Below, piece after piece: positions 16,690 to 23,885 of a DNA stretch of 24,395 nucleotides; the stretch's first letter is position 1, and every line of letters starts with the position of its first letter. The notes beneath the pieces are model-generated. The model made no database searches and was not told the DNA's origin. It saw nothing but the letters and a program-made list of their open reading frames with translations. Both the position numbers and the translations under genes were made by a program. The stretch comes from an uncultured Eubacteriales bacterium (lineage in GTDB: Bacteria > Bacillota_A > Clostridia > Lachnospirales > Lachnospiraceae). Location: assembly GCA_900321365.1 (NCBI GenBank), contig ONVT01000074.1, forward strand, positions 1-24,395. The letters run 5' to 3'.

Positions 16690-16713
16690 ATCGCATAGAA
16701 TTGGTGCCAGGCA
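16663..16713. repeat. Long REP-like hairpin at the 3' end of cbiA
   Basis: The left arm (16663-16687) begins TGCCTGGCACCAATTC and the right arm (16690-16713) ends GAATTGGTGCCAGGCA. They pair over 24-25 bases with one extra base in the left arm and a two-base centre. The left arm encodes the last eight residues of CbiA, and the stop TGA (16687-16689) sits at the apex. No T-run follows, so I call it a palindromic repeat element, possibly also a transcript stabiliser or weak terminator. Whether it recurs in the genome cannot be seen here. Confidence 0.8.
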
Positions 16714-16731
16714 TGGCAACCGCACAGGTGG

Positions 16732-16782
16732 AAAAAATACCGGCGGTTTGAAAGGAGAATATCTCTCAAACCACCGGTATTT
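16732..16782 (-). terminator. Intrinsic terminator of the SH3-like peptide gene
   Basis: Seventeen-base arms (16735-16751 and 16766-16782) pair with one mismatch, which becomes a G-U pair in the minus-strand RNA. The loop is 14 bases. Read on the minus strand, the stem runs into six T residues (complement of 16732-16737). It begins 34 bases after the stop of the minus-strand gene. On the + strand the following sequence has few T residues, so termination of the cobalamin operon here would be weaker. Confidence 0.85.
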
Positions 16783-16815
16783 ATATTCAGGAAGGTTTCG
16801 TTTGAAAAGCTGTGG

Positions 16816-17106
16816 TTATCTCAGGAACGCGCTGTTCGCCCAGCCCCAGTTGCCGTTGAACATTACATAAGTGTAGGAGCAGGGTACACCGTTCAGGCCG
16901 GTTCCTCTTGTGGTTGAGCCGTAGGTGAAGACCTCATATCCCGGATACAGCTTTGCGATCTCATGATACTGATCCCAGACCGGCTGCGGTCTCAATGCAA
17001 GATATCCGCCGCCGCAGTCACCGACTGTCATGTAGAATCCGGCTCCGCCGTATCCACCATTCACATCCTCAAGTTCCTGTCCATCAATAATGATTTTGTC
17101 TGCCAT
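16816..17106 (-). CDS. Double-glycine-leader peptide with SH3-like domain
   Basis: A 96-residue protein starting MADKIIIDGQELEDVNGG. The ELEDVNGG ending matches the consensus of double-glycine leaders cleaved by C39-peptidase exporters, predicting a mature protein from Tyr19. The rest resembles a bacterial SH3-like domain: GGGYLALRPQPVWDQYHEI, then LYPGYEVFTYG and a closing NGNWGWANSAFL, equivalent to the usual NGxxGWVxSxYL. Two cysteines (in GDCGGGY and GVPCSY) could pair. AAAGGAGA eight bases before the ATG supports the start, and a strong terminator follows. No processing exporter is adjacent; the ABC exporter upstream lacks a C39 domain. Secreted SH3-like domains often bind cell-wall glycans, so a wall-binding effector or bacteriocin-like role is possible but unproven. 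Confidence 0.8.
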   Translation of the reverse strand: MADKIIIDGQELEDVNGGYGGAGFYMTVGDCGGGYLALRPQPVWDQYHEIAKLYPGYEVFTYGSTTRGTGLNGVPCSYTYVMFNGNWGWANSAFLR

Positions 17107-17247
17107 GATATTGTCTCCTTTTCTGATTTCGGGTATTTGCTCCGATGGCCTTTTTGTTTTCTGCCGGGCAGTTTGTTTCCCGGTCTGATGATTGATACGA
17201 AACTCTTTCCTGGAAGGCTAAATGATTTTTAGCACATAAAACGGTAT

Positions 17248-17292
17248 TTGTCCAACGCTGACGGACAATTGTCTGGACAACTGTGATATACT
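17248..17292. promoter_or_regulatory. Cluster of TTGTCC/GGACAA half-sites next to a possible -10 box
   Basis: TTGTCC (17248-17253), GGACAA (17263-17268), TTGTCT (17269-17274) and GGACAA (17275-17280) alternate in orientation, and the centre GACAATTGTC is a perfect 10-base palindrome. A TATACT (17287-17292) follows, which would suit a + strand -10 box for the YhhN gene; no convincing -35 is present, as expected for an activator- or repressor-controlled promoter. This divergent intergenic region (17107-17404) could serve both flanking genes. Confidence 0.4.
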
Positions 17293-17316
17293 TTTTTCAG
17301 TACAAACCTGTATTTC

Positions 17317-17380
17317 AGTTCCGGAACTATTCCAGACAGGTATAGCAGGTATAGTTCCCGCAGCCGGATGCCTTGCGGGT
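17317..17380 (+). promoter_or_regulatory. Palindrome, direct repeat and hairpin in the YhhN leader
   Basis: AGTTCCGGAACT (17317-17328) is a perfect 12-base palindrome. CAGGTATAG is repeated in tandem at 17337-17345 and 17346-17354. CCCGCA and TGCGGG then frame an 11-base loop (about 17358-17380), leaving a leader of about 25 bases with AGAAGG before the ATG. The arrangement suggests an operator or structured leader, but no known riboswitch class is recognised. Confidence 0.35.
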
Positions 17381-17404
17381 GACAAGGCGTGAAAGGACAG
17401 AAGG

Positions 17405-18079
17405 ATGAGCCTTGCTCTGATAATCACAGGAATGATCATACTCGTATTGTATGTCCGTGAGAAGATCCACGGCTGCACCCTGAAAGCAGTTTTCCTGAAG
17501 ACTGCGGTATCTGTGGTATTTGTTTCTGTTGCTGTAACCGCAGGCTCATCGGCTGCAGTCGCACCGTTCATTATCATGGGTCTGTTGTTCGGCCTGCTTG
17601 GGGATATCTGGCTTGATCTGAAATATGTATTCCCGTCACAGGACGAAACCTTCACATATGCCGGGTTTCTGGTTTTCGGCATCGGCCATATTCTGTACAT
17701 AACAGGACTGCTTGTCCAGTACGGGGTGAGAGCATACATTGCTGCTTCATTCTGCTTTGCCTTAGTGGCTGCGGGACTCGTCGTGATCCTTGAAAAGCCG
17801 ATGAAGCTGTCATATGGGCGGATGCGGCCGGTTGTCATGGTTTATGGTCTGCTGTTGTTCTCTACGGTGGCTGTATCAGGGGCGCTCCTGCTGGACCATA
17901 GAGAACCTGCGCTTTGCTGCATCTTTATTGGAAGTGTCATGTTTGCAATTTCGGATCTGATTCTGAGCGGGACATTTTTTGGAGAGGGAAAGGATCGTCC
18001 GATCGATATCATCGGCAATTATATCTTTTATTATGGCGGGCAGTTTTTGATCGCGTATTCTCTGGTTCTCCTAAAATGA
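17405..18079 (+). CDS. YhhN-family integral membrane protein
   Basis: A 224-residue polytopic membrane protein with about eight hydrophobic segments. The family signature is visible in MGLLFGLLGDIWLDLKY and GFLVFGIGHILYITGL, and again near the end in MFAISDLILSG and IIGNYIFYYGGQFLIAYSL. Acidic residues within these helices (GDIWLD, SDLIL) are the presumed catalytic or metal-site residues of YhhN/TMEM86 proteins. Characterised eukaryotic relatives hydrolyse lysoplasmalogen, and clostridia contain plasmalogens, so a lysoplasmalogenase role is plausible. Start ATG 17405 is preceded by AGAAGG. It stands alone, with a leader full of short inverted repeats and about 200 bases before the next gene. 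Confidence 0.88.
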   Translation: MSLALIITGMIILVLYVREKIHGCTLKAVFLKTAVSVVFVSVAVTAGSSAAVAPFIIMGLLFGLLGDIWLDLKYVFPSQDETFTYAGFLVFGIGHILYITGLLVQYGVRAYIAASFCFALVAAGLVVILEKPMKLSYGRMRPVVMVYGLLLFSTVAVSGALLLDHREPALCCIFIGSVMFAISDLILSGTFFGEGKDRPIDIIGNYIFYYGGQFLIAYSLVLLK

Positions 18080-18171
18080 CAATAATGTATGCCGTACTAC
18101 ACGAAGCCGGGCTCCTGCAGTCCGGATCCGTTTCACTGAATAATCACAGAGGGCAGATAGCCACAGAATAA

Positions 18172-18192
18172 AGATTCTTCGTATCAGAATCT
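18172..18192. promoter_or_regulatory. Inverted repeat upstream of the M4 peptidase gene
   Basis: AGATTCT and AGAATCT (7-base arms, 7-base loop) lie in the 203-base gap 18080-18282, about 90 bases before the peptidase start. An AT-rich stretch (CATATTGAATTAT) follows that could contain a -10 box. This may be an operator; the gap otherwise shows no gene or strong terminator after the YhhN gene. Confidence 0.25.
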
Positions 18193-18282
18193 GAAACCAT
18201 CATATTGAATTATCCCGGGCAGCAGCCTGAAGAGCCAGGAAACCGGGTGAAAGATAAAAAGAATGATCAGGAGGACAACAAA

Positions 18283-21012
18283 ATGAAAAAAAGAGGACTG
18301 GCATATATACTGTCAGCGGCTATGATGCTGTCTTTTGCCGCGCCGGCTGCGGCTGGAGCGCAGGAAACAACGCAGGAAGTGCAGACTGAAGTGCAGACCG
18401 AAGTGCAGGATGATGTGGACAAAGTCTGGGAGACAGACATCAGGATGTCGCTGACGCGCGAGAGTGCGCTTCGTCAGGAAGCAGGCATGAGTGTTCAGGA
18501 ATGGGACAACGCTGTTGCCGCGAAAAAACTCGAAGGCAGGGACGCGCCTCTGACGAGGGAGGATGTGACGGACGCACAGGTCTTTGAGAAGGACGGAGTA
18601 GTCTGTTCCATAGATCATGCGGACGCACTTGGCGAGGTGAAGGACGCACTTGATGCATATCGGGCTGCGTACAGCGCCGCGGCTTTGATGGGTGGAAATG
18701 AGCTTGCGGATCTTCGTCTGTGGCATCAGATGGATATCGATGATGTCAGGTTCTATTCCTTCCAGCAGGTATCCGACAGCACGATGGTGATGGGAAGCAC
18801 GCTGAAGCTTGCGGTCAAAGACGGCAAGGTTCTGGCGGTGTTCAGCAGCCTGGATCCGGAAACGGGAAAAGAAGAGAAACTTGTGACGCAGTCTGAGGCG
18901 GAGGATATTGTTCTCGATGCGCTTGAGGCGGCGGGAGAGAAGGCAGTGGTTTTTCCGGAATACACGGACCGTGTGCGATATATGCCGACTGTGCTGTCTG
19001 ACCTGAATCTGGACGAAGCGGACGATGATCCGGTACCGGAGGACCTGCGCTGGGTGGTCTACAGTGAGAATGAGGGCGATGATGAATATCCGTACACCGC
19101 GCACTATCTGGATCTTGCCGGCAATTATCTTGAGAGCCTTGACGTGAAGGAGCCGGGAGATGATGAAGCCATGTGCGGTTTCCGGAAGCAGAAGGTTTTT
19201 GACGGCATGACGGCAGATACCTGGACGGGAGAGATTCAGGGGGATGATGATAAGGTTAAGACCGTGACCCTTCCAATTATGCGGGATGAGGAGGGCCGTC
19301 TGTATCTGGGTGATGTGAAGCGCCGGATTGCCGTGGCGGACTTTGCGAAGGCGGTTTATGATGACGCCCATGAGCTGGTGCTTGTTCAGGCTGATGACAA
19401 TGCTGTATTCGACAACGAAGACCTGTACATGTATTACAACTATCTCAATGCCAGGGATTTCTACGCTGATATGGGCTGGATCAGTCCCGACGGGGAAAGC
19501 AGTGACGTGATCATCCTGAAGAATCTGTGTACCAGCGATGGGACGCCTTTTGAGAATGCCTGCAGCATCGGCATGATCCAGGGCTGGCAGATGTTTGGCT
19601 ACACCGCATATAACCGGTTCGGAGAGCCCCTGAAGCTTGGGCACGGACAGGATGTCATGGCACATGAGTACACACACACATTCACCTCTACCCTTATGAA
19701 CAGCAACCTCTATGAGAATGACCAGGGTGCCATAAATGAGGCGATGTCCGACATTCTGGGGAATCTTGCAGAGCTCATTCTTGGAGAGACAGATGACACG
19801 CGCTGGCTCCTGGGAGAGAACACGGCTGATACGGTTCGCAGCATGAGTGATCCTGCGGCTTATCAGCAGCCGTCCTATGTATGGGACAAATACTACGGGC
19901 AGGAAACCGATATCCCGGGCGACTGCAATGACCGCGGCGGCGTGCACTGCAATTCTTCGCTGTTGAATTACATTGCGGCGAGACTTTGCCTGGAATATGG
20001 AATGGAGTATGAAGACGCAGTCCGGTTCTGGATTATGACAGCCGGCGGCCTGACACCGAAGACAGATTATCCGCAGATCTGCGCCGTGATGAACTGGGCG
20101 ATGGATCAGAGCGGTAATGAGGCACAGGAAGGCAACCTGAACCAGCTGATCAAAGAAGAACATCTGGACCGGGAGGAGATTCCTGAAAAGATGCCTTACA
20201 ACAGAAAGATTGTAACCCTGCAGCTTCCGGATACCGAAACCTTCGAAGACGAGAACTGGATGATGATGACCGTCCAGCTGAACACGGAAACGGTTCAGAA
20301 CGCTGCCGTTGCCATCGTGAAGATGGTGATACAGCTCATTAAGGACGGGGAGGACACGGAAAGGATTGGCCTGATTCTGTCGGAACTGCTTGAGAGCATT
20401 CACCTGGACGGCAACAAGATCCACCTGGAAATGAAGGATGACAAGGATGCTGTGATGGAGGCGATCATAGAAACGGCGACCTCCACGCTTTCCAGATTAG
20501 TGGAACAGGGGTTAGCCTGGAGAAAGGACATAGGAGATGACATTCTCTTTGTCACGGACAACAATCCTACTGCGTATATGCTCCTTAACATTACAGAATC
20601 CGGAACAAAGGTGAACGGGGCAGTGGTTTTGATTGGAGAACGCTGGGTTGACCTGAGTCCGTTCCTGGAACTTGGAGAAGAATTGGTTAGAATGGGAACC
20701 GGCGCAGAGGAAACCGGGGCAGAGACGAAATCGGTCCTTGATCTGATCGGCAGCCTTACGCTTGAGCAGTTCGGAACCCTGATCGATCTGGCGGGAGCGA
20801 TCAGAGACGTAATCTATACGGACGAGGATGAAGAACAGAGCGCCGAAGAGAGCAACCTTGCCGGTGACATTCTGGAGCTTGCAGCGGCACTCCTTGAGTA
20901 CAGGAGTGCAGATGAAGAAACGAAGAAAGAAGGGCTGCTGTTTCCGACCAGGACGCAGGAGCTTCCGACGGAAGGGCTTGAGAAGGTTAAGCTGGTGAAG
21001 AATGGAGATTAA
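18283..21012 (+). CDS. Secreted M4 (thermolysin-family) metallopeptidase
   Basis: A 909-residue secreted zinc endopeptidase. AGGAGG eight bases before ATG 18283 and a clear signal peptide (MKKRGLAYILSAAMMLSFAA, ending AAAGA) fix the start; the upstream in-frame ATG at 18205 is rejected. A (EVQT)3 repeat follows at residues 32-43, then a propeptide (FTP/PepSY-like, about 50-340). The catalytic domain carries HEYTH (461-465), the third zinc ligand Glu486 in INEAMSD, and the active-site His555 in GGVHCNSSLLN. These three elements in order are diagnostic of M4. Beyond about residue 640 comes a 270-residue region, helical and acidic, that I do not recognise and that most M4 enzymes lack. The gene ends at a terminator about 50 bases downstream. 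Confidence 0.93.
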   Translation: MKKRGLAYILSAAMMLSFAAPAAAGAQETTQEVQTEVQTEVQDDVDKVWETDIRMSLTRESALRQEAGMSVQEWDNAVAAKKLEGRDAPLTREDVTDAQVFEKDGVVCSIDHADALGEVKDALDAYRAAYSAAALMGGNELADLRLWHQMDIDDVRFYSFQQVSDSTMVMGSTLKLAVKDGKVLAVFSSLDPETGKEEKLVTQSEAEDIVLDALEAAGEKAVVFPEYTDRVRYMPTVLSDLNLDEADDDPVPEDLRWVVYSENEGDDEYPYTAHYLDLAGNYLESLDVKEPGDDEAMCGFRKQKVFDGMTADTWTGEIQGDDDKVKTVTLPIMRDEEGRLYLGDVKRRIAVADFAKAVYDDAHELVLVQADDNAVFDNEDLYMYYNYLNARDFYADMGWISPDGESSDVIILKNLCTSDGTPFENACSIGMIQGWQMFGYTAYNRFGEPLKLGHGQDVMAHEYTHTFTSTLMNSNLYENDQGAINEAMSDILGNLAELILGETDDTRWLLGENTADTVRSMSDPAAYQQPSYVWDKYYGQETDIPGDCNDRGGVHCNSSLLNYIAARLCLEYGMEYEDAVRFWIMTAGGLTPKTDYPQICAVMNWAMDQSGNEAQEGNLNQLIKEEHLDREEIPEKMPYNRKIVTLQLPDTETFEDENWMMMTVQLNTETVQNAAVAIVKMVIQLIKDGEDTERIGLILSELLESIHLDGNKIHLEMKDDKDAVMEAIIETATSTLSRLVEQGLAWRKDIGDDILFVTDNNPTAYMLLNITESGTKVNGAVVLIGERWVDLSPFLELGEELVRMGTGAEETGAETKSVLDLIGSLTLEQFGTLIDLAGAIRDVIYTDEDEEQSAEESNLAGDILELAAALLEYRSADEETKKEGLLFPTRTQELPTEGLEKVKLVKNGD

Positions 21013-21064
21013 TATGAAATCATTGGAAGATCTGATCATGCATGCATAAAAGAATCGTAGTGAT

Positions 21065-21098
21065 AAAAACCGACGGACTGAAGTCCGCCGGTTTTTTT
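21065..21098. terminator. Bidirectional intrinsic terminator
   Basis: AAAACCGACGGACT and AGTCCGCCGGTTTT pair with one mismatch around a two-base centre, so the closed loop would take in a few stem bases. Seven T residues (21092-21098) follow on the + strand, and five A residues (21065-21069) precede it, giving a T-run on the minus strand. It separates the convergent M4 peptidase and Cys-tail membrane protein genes. Confidence 0.88.
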
Positions 21099-21104
21099 AA
21101 ACCT

Positions 21105-21125
21105 GTTCACAGTGACAGGCACCCT
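21105..21125. repeat. GTTCACAGTGACAGGC repeat, copy 1
   Basis: GTTCACAGTGACAGGC followed by ACCCT. The same sequence occurs at 23861-23881 with one change (20 of 21 bases identical). With the preceding CCT it is an imperfect palindrome (CCTG-T-TCAC-A-GTGA-CAGG). It sits at the 3' end of a minus-strand gene, touching its stop codon, and looks like an interspersed intergenic repeat of REP type. Confidence 0.65.
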
Positions 21126-22365
21126 AAGAATTTTGCTTAGCCCCTACGAGAATGCGCATCTTGTGCACATCGGTTTTAAAGAAGTCTTTTGCGGAGCACC
21201 CTGCGCGTCCCGAAGAAGCGCAGGCACAGGCGCATGCGCAGGAGGAAGCGCAGGCACAGGCGCATGAAGAAGCGCAGGATGACCCTCCGGATGAGCGGTG
21301 TGAGGATGATCCGCCTGATGAATGAGGCCGACGGACCGGCACGTTTACGACATTGACGTGGATATAGGTGTTGCCGGAACTGCCATAGCGGAATGTGCCG
21401 TTCTTTGAATACTTTTCGGGTTCTTCGATCTCGCTCTCTTTGAGCACTTCCCTGCTCTTGATCATACTGCGTCCGCAGTACGGGCATTTGTCCTTTCCGT
21501 CTTCACGGACGGCGCCGCAACTGGGACAGTTCGGGTAGTATTCGATTTTTGTTCTTGTTATCTTTTTCTTTGTTGCCTTGCCTGAGCCGAAACCGAAGCC
21601 GTTGAATATCCATATGATGAATTTTCCGATCAGGAAGAATGGGGCGAACAGTACCCCCAGGCCCAGAATGCCGCAGATGACATCGTAGATGTCGATCGAA
21701 TCGCCGGAGCTTTGGCTGTTCTGGCTGCTCTCCCCGGATGATTGATGGTCTGACACAAATCCGAAGGCGTCGTTTGGGTAGGTGACGGACATTGTATACC
21801 GGCCACCCGGTGAAAGAGACGTGTGGAAGACAAGGTATCCGTCTTCCTGCTGGCAGTCAGGCTGCCAGGCGCTGGATTGATCTTCTCTCCAGCGTATCGT
21901 CAGGCTGTCGACATCCATTCCGTCGAACCATGCGGGAGTGAATGTATACACTGTTTCACCTTCTGTCCATTTGTCGATCTGGTACATATGATCCTGGGTC
22001 ATGGAGAAATCAAGGCTGACCGTTTCACCTTCTGAGTAGGCGCGGTCAAGATAGATGGCAAGCTTGTTTCCCTTATCCTCTATGTGGTCTATGGTATCGG
22101 ACAATGGCTTCAGATTATCATGGTATTTGTTGGGCACTCCGAGGTCTATCCATTCCAGCATGCCGATGGAATCGTCGAGCACTTTCCAGTCGATGTGGTA
22201 AACCATATCAAGTGATGCGTCATCATTGACATCAACGGTAATAGAATAATCAATGATCTCATCTGTCGCCTTTGCGGCCGCAGATATTGCCGGCACAGCC
22301 AGGCTGAGCAGTATTGCCGCGGCGAACAGGATGGATCGGACATGTTTTCTCATTCTTTCATTCAT
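21124..22365 (-). CDS. DUF2207-like membrane protein with zinc ribbon and Cys-Ala tail
   Basis: A 413-residue surface protein. The chosen ATG (22365) follows GAGGAGGT seven bases upstream and shares its A with the stop of the radical SAM gene (TGATG); an ATG 24 bases earlier is possible. Residues about 8-30 are a signal segment. The extracytoplasmic beta-rich domain (IIDYSITVDVNDDASLDM to about 200) resembles the DUF2207/YciQ N-terminus. A Ser-rich linker and a membrane segment (about 225-250, GILGLGVLFAPFFLIGKFII) follow. Then comes a zinc ribbon, CPSC (280-283) and CPYC (294-297). The tail, after Ser/Gly/His-rich sequence, is CASSCACACASSCACACACA followed by SSGRAGC: nine cysteines between 364 and 390. 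The final 22 residues (from SAKDFFK) are ordinary. Its function is unknown, and the tail is a likely substrate of the enzyme next door. Confidence 0.85.
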   Translation of the reverse strand: MNERMRKHVRSILFAAAILLSLAVPAISAAAKATDEIIDYSITVDVNDDASLDMVYHIDWKVLDDSIGMLEWIDLGVPNKYHDNLKPLSDTIDHIEDKGNKLAIYLDRAYSEGETVSLDFSMTQDHMYQIDKWTEGETVYTFTPAWFDGMDVDSLTIRWREDQSSAWQPDCQQEDGYLVFHTSLSPGGRYTMSVTYPNDAFGFVSDHQSSGESSQNSQSSGDSIDIYDVICGILGLGVLFAPFFLIGKFIIWIFNGFGFGSGKATKKKITRTKIEYYPNCPSCGAVREDGKDKCPYCGRSMIKSREVLKESEIEEPEKYSKNGTFRYGSSGNTYIHVNVVNVPVRRPHSSGGSSSHRSSGGSSCASSCACACASSCACACACASSGRAGCSAKDFFKTDVHKMRILVGAKQNS

Positions 22366-23762
22366 CAGCAATACCTCCTCAGGGGGCATGTGCCTGTCAT
22401 CTCAGCCGCGAAATCCCTTTGTCTTACACATCTTTCCGACTCCCAGACAAAACTCCAGTCATCTTTCAGCATGTTTCCGAGTGGTTCGTCAGAAAGAGCG
22501 CTCTGGCACGGGACGATATTGCCGCCCGGCGTGAGGGCCATATTGGAAAGGCAGGCTCCGCACGTAGGTGACGGGATGTTCAGCTCGTCAAAGACTTCCT
22601 GTCCGATCCAGCCCGGTGATGTAAATGCAATCTCCATGCCGTTATCATGGCAGTAGGCTACCGCTTCGCGCAGGATGCTCTCAAGCTCTTCTCCCGTCAG
22701 CTGCAGGCGTTCCGAATCCTTTTCCGCCGCGTTTCCTGTTGTGATCAGGCCGGAACAGGTCACGTAGATCACTCCCTTCTCATGCAGGAATTCGAGGGTT
22801 TTTACATAGTCCCTGTTCAGCGTGCAAAGTGGCGTATTGATGCTGACACTGAGTCCGGCTTCTAAAGCGTTCTCTATACCGCTTACCGTGTTGCTGTACT
22901 GTTCTGCCCCCACAAGCGTGTTATGCGTCTCCTGATCTGTTGAATAGAAAGTGATCTGGACGCTGTCAAGTTCGGCTTCGCGCAGCTGCCGGCAATAGTC
23001 TTTCGTCAGTCTGGTACCGTTTGTGTTCAGGCGGGAAATAAACCAGCGCGCGTATCTGATCAGTTCGAAGAGATCGTCCCGCATCGTAGGCTCTCCACCC
23101 GTGAATGTCACCTGTGGAATACCTGCTTCCCGGCATTTGTCCAGGATCAGCTTCCAGTCTTTCGTCGGAAGCTCTTCCTCATCCGACAGTTTCTGTCCGG
23201 CGGCATAGCAATGTATACATTTCTGGTTGCAGTGCCATTTTCCGTTTTTTGTCATGGCGCTTACCATCAGATCCATCCGGTGCGGCGCGCTCATGTATTC
23301 GGCATAATCCCCGATGGCCATATAGTGTACATCGGTCGTCACCTCTTCCCGGTATGCGATTTGCCGCAGCGTCTGATAGATAGTCCGTATGTCCCTCCTG
23401 ATCCGTTTTCCGGACAGGACCGGCACGATCTGCCTGACATTCCCGGCAGTCTGATCCAGGATATGTTGTATATCCGTTTCATCGATCTGCCTGCCGTCAT
23501 ATTTGTTCGTCTCGCGGATCATCTCCGCCAGCATGATCGCCCAAATAAAGTTTACCGGCACGATATCTGTGCCGTTGATAATCGCGACACTCGGGTTAAA
23601 TGCGCCTTCTTCGGGCTTTGGCGGGATCAGATGAATACGGATGGCCCCCGGTCCGTTGGGATTCAGGGTAGTGTGGAGGACTTCGTTGAATGACGATGCC
23701 ATGTATGCGTTAATCTGTTTGACTGTTTTTGTTTTTCTGAAAATCTTTGGTACAGGGATCAT
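22365..23762 (-). CDS. Radical SAM protein with SPASM-like C-terminus, candidate peptide maturase
   Basis: A 465-residue radical S-adenosylmethionine enzyme. The cluster-binding motif is C-NQK-C-IH-C (Cys178, Cys182, Cys185), followed by VTFTGGEPTMRDDL (SAM-binding GGEP) and RLNTNGTRLT. The C-terminal region has CGACLSNMALTPGGNIVPC, then a Cys in ESERC and CPLRRYC at the end, a SPASM-like auxiliary cluster domain. Residues about 60-140 are a separate helical region (FIWAIMLAEMIRETNKYDG, DIQHILDQTAGNVRQIV) that could be a PqqD-like recognition element. AAAGGAGG upstream supports ATG 23762. The 123-base region before it holds TATGAT-like sequence but no clear -35. Overlap with the Cys-tail protein gene means coupled translation. 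SPASM enzymes typically modify peptides or proteins, often forming thioether links from cysteines. Confidence 0.9.
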   Translation of the reverse strand: MIPVPKIFRKTKTVKQINAYMASSFNEVLHTTLNPNGPGAIRIHLIPPKPEEGAFNPSVAIINGTDIVPVNFIWAIMLAEMIRETNKYDGRQIDETDIQHILDQTAGNVRQIVPVLSGKRIRRDIRTIYQTLRQIAYREEVTTDVHYMAIGDYAEYMSAPHRMDLMVSAMTKNGKWHCNQKCIHCYAAGQKLSDEEELPTKDWKLILDKCREAGIPQVTFTGGEPTMRDDLFELIRYARWFISRLNTNGTRLTKDYCRQLREAELDSVQITFYSTDQETHNTLVGAEQYSNTVSGIENALEAGLSVSINTPLCTLNRDYVKTLEFLHEKGVIYVTCSGLITTGNAAEKDSERLQLTGEELESILREAVAYCHDNGMEIAFTSPGWIGQEVFDELNIPSPTCGACLSNMALTPGGNIVPCQSALSDEPLGNMLKDDWSFVWESERCVRQRDFAAEMTGTCPLRRYC

Positions 23763-23860
23763 AAGCGTTCCTCCTTTCTCCCATCATATAGACAGAATTG
23801 TCAGCAGGGGGAACTGTATCGCGTATCACTCTTTCCCCGGACGGGTAAATTTCTATTCCG

Positions 23861-23881
23861 TTCACAGTGACAGGCCCCCTC
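23861..23881. repeat. GTTCACAGTGACAGGC repeat, copy 2
   Basis: GTTCACAGTGACAGGC followed by CCCCT, 20 of 21 bases identical to the copy at 21105-21125 and in the same orientation. It also lies directly 3' of a minus-strand gene (five bases from the stop at 23886). The two copies flank the radical SAM and Cys-tail gene pair. Confidence 0.65.
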
Positions 23882-23885
23882 AGTT

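Noticed and set aside
18313..20424. A 703-codon open frame on the minus strand opposite the M4 peptidase gene
   Set aside because: It mirrors the peptidase codons, is rich in His/Ile/Arg/Leu with no domain, has no ribosome site, and the + strand frame has diagnostic zinc and active-site motifs.
21124..21330. CRISPR-like or satellite array in the GCGCAGGCACAGGCGCAT region
   Set aside because: The repeats are the codons for the Cys-Ala-Ser tail read on the minus strand; there are no spacers and the frame is maintained.
23763..23885. A sigma-70 promoter for the radical SAM gene (CTGACA and TATGAT)
   Set aside because: The two hexamers are only about 10 bases apart, too close for a working pair; only the -10-like TATGAT is reasonable.
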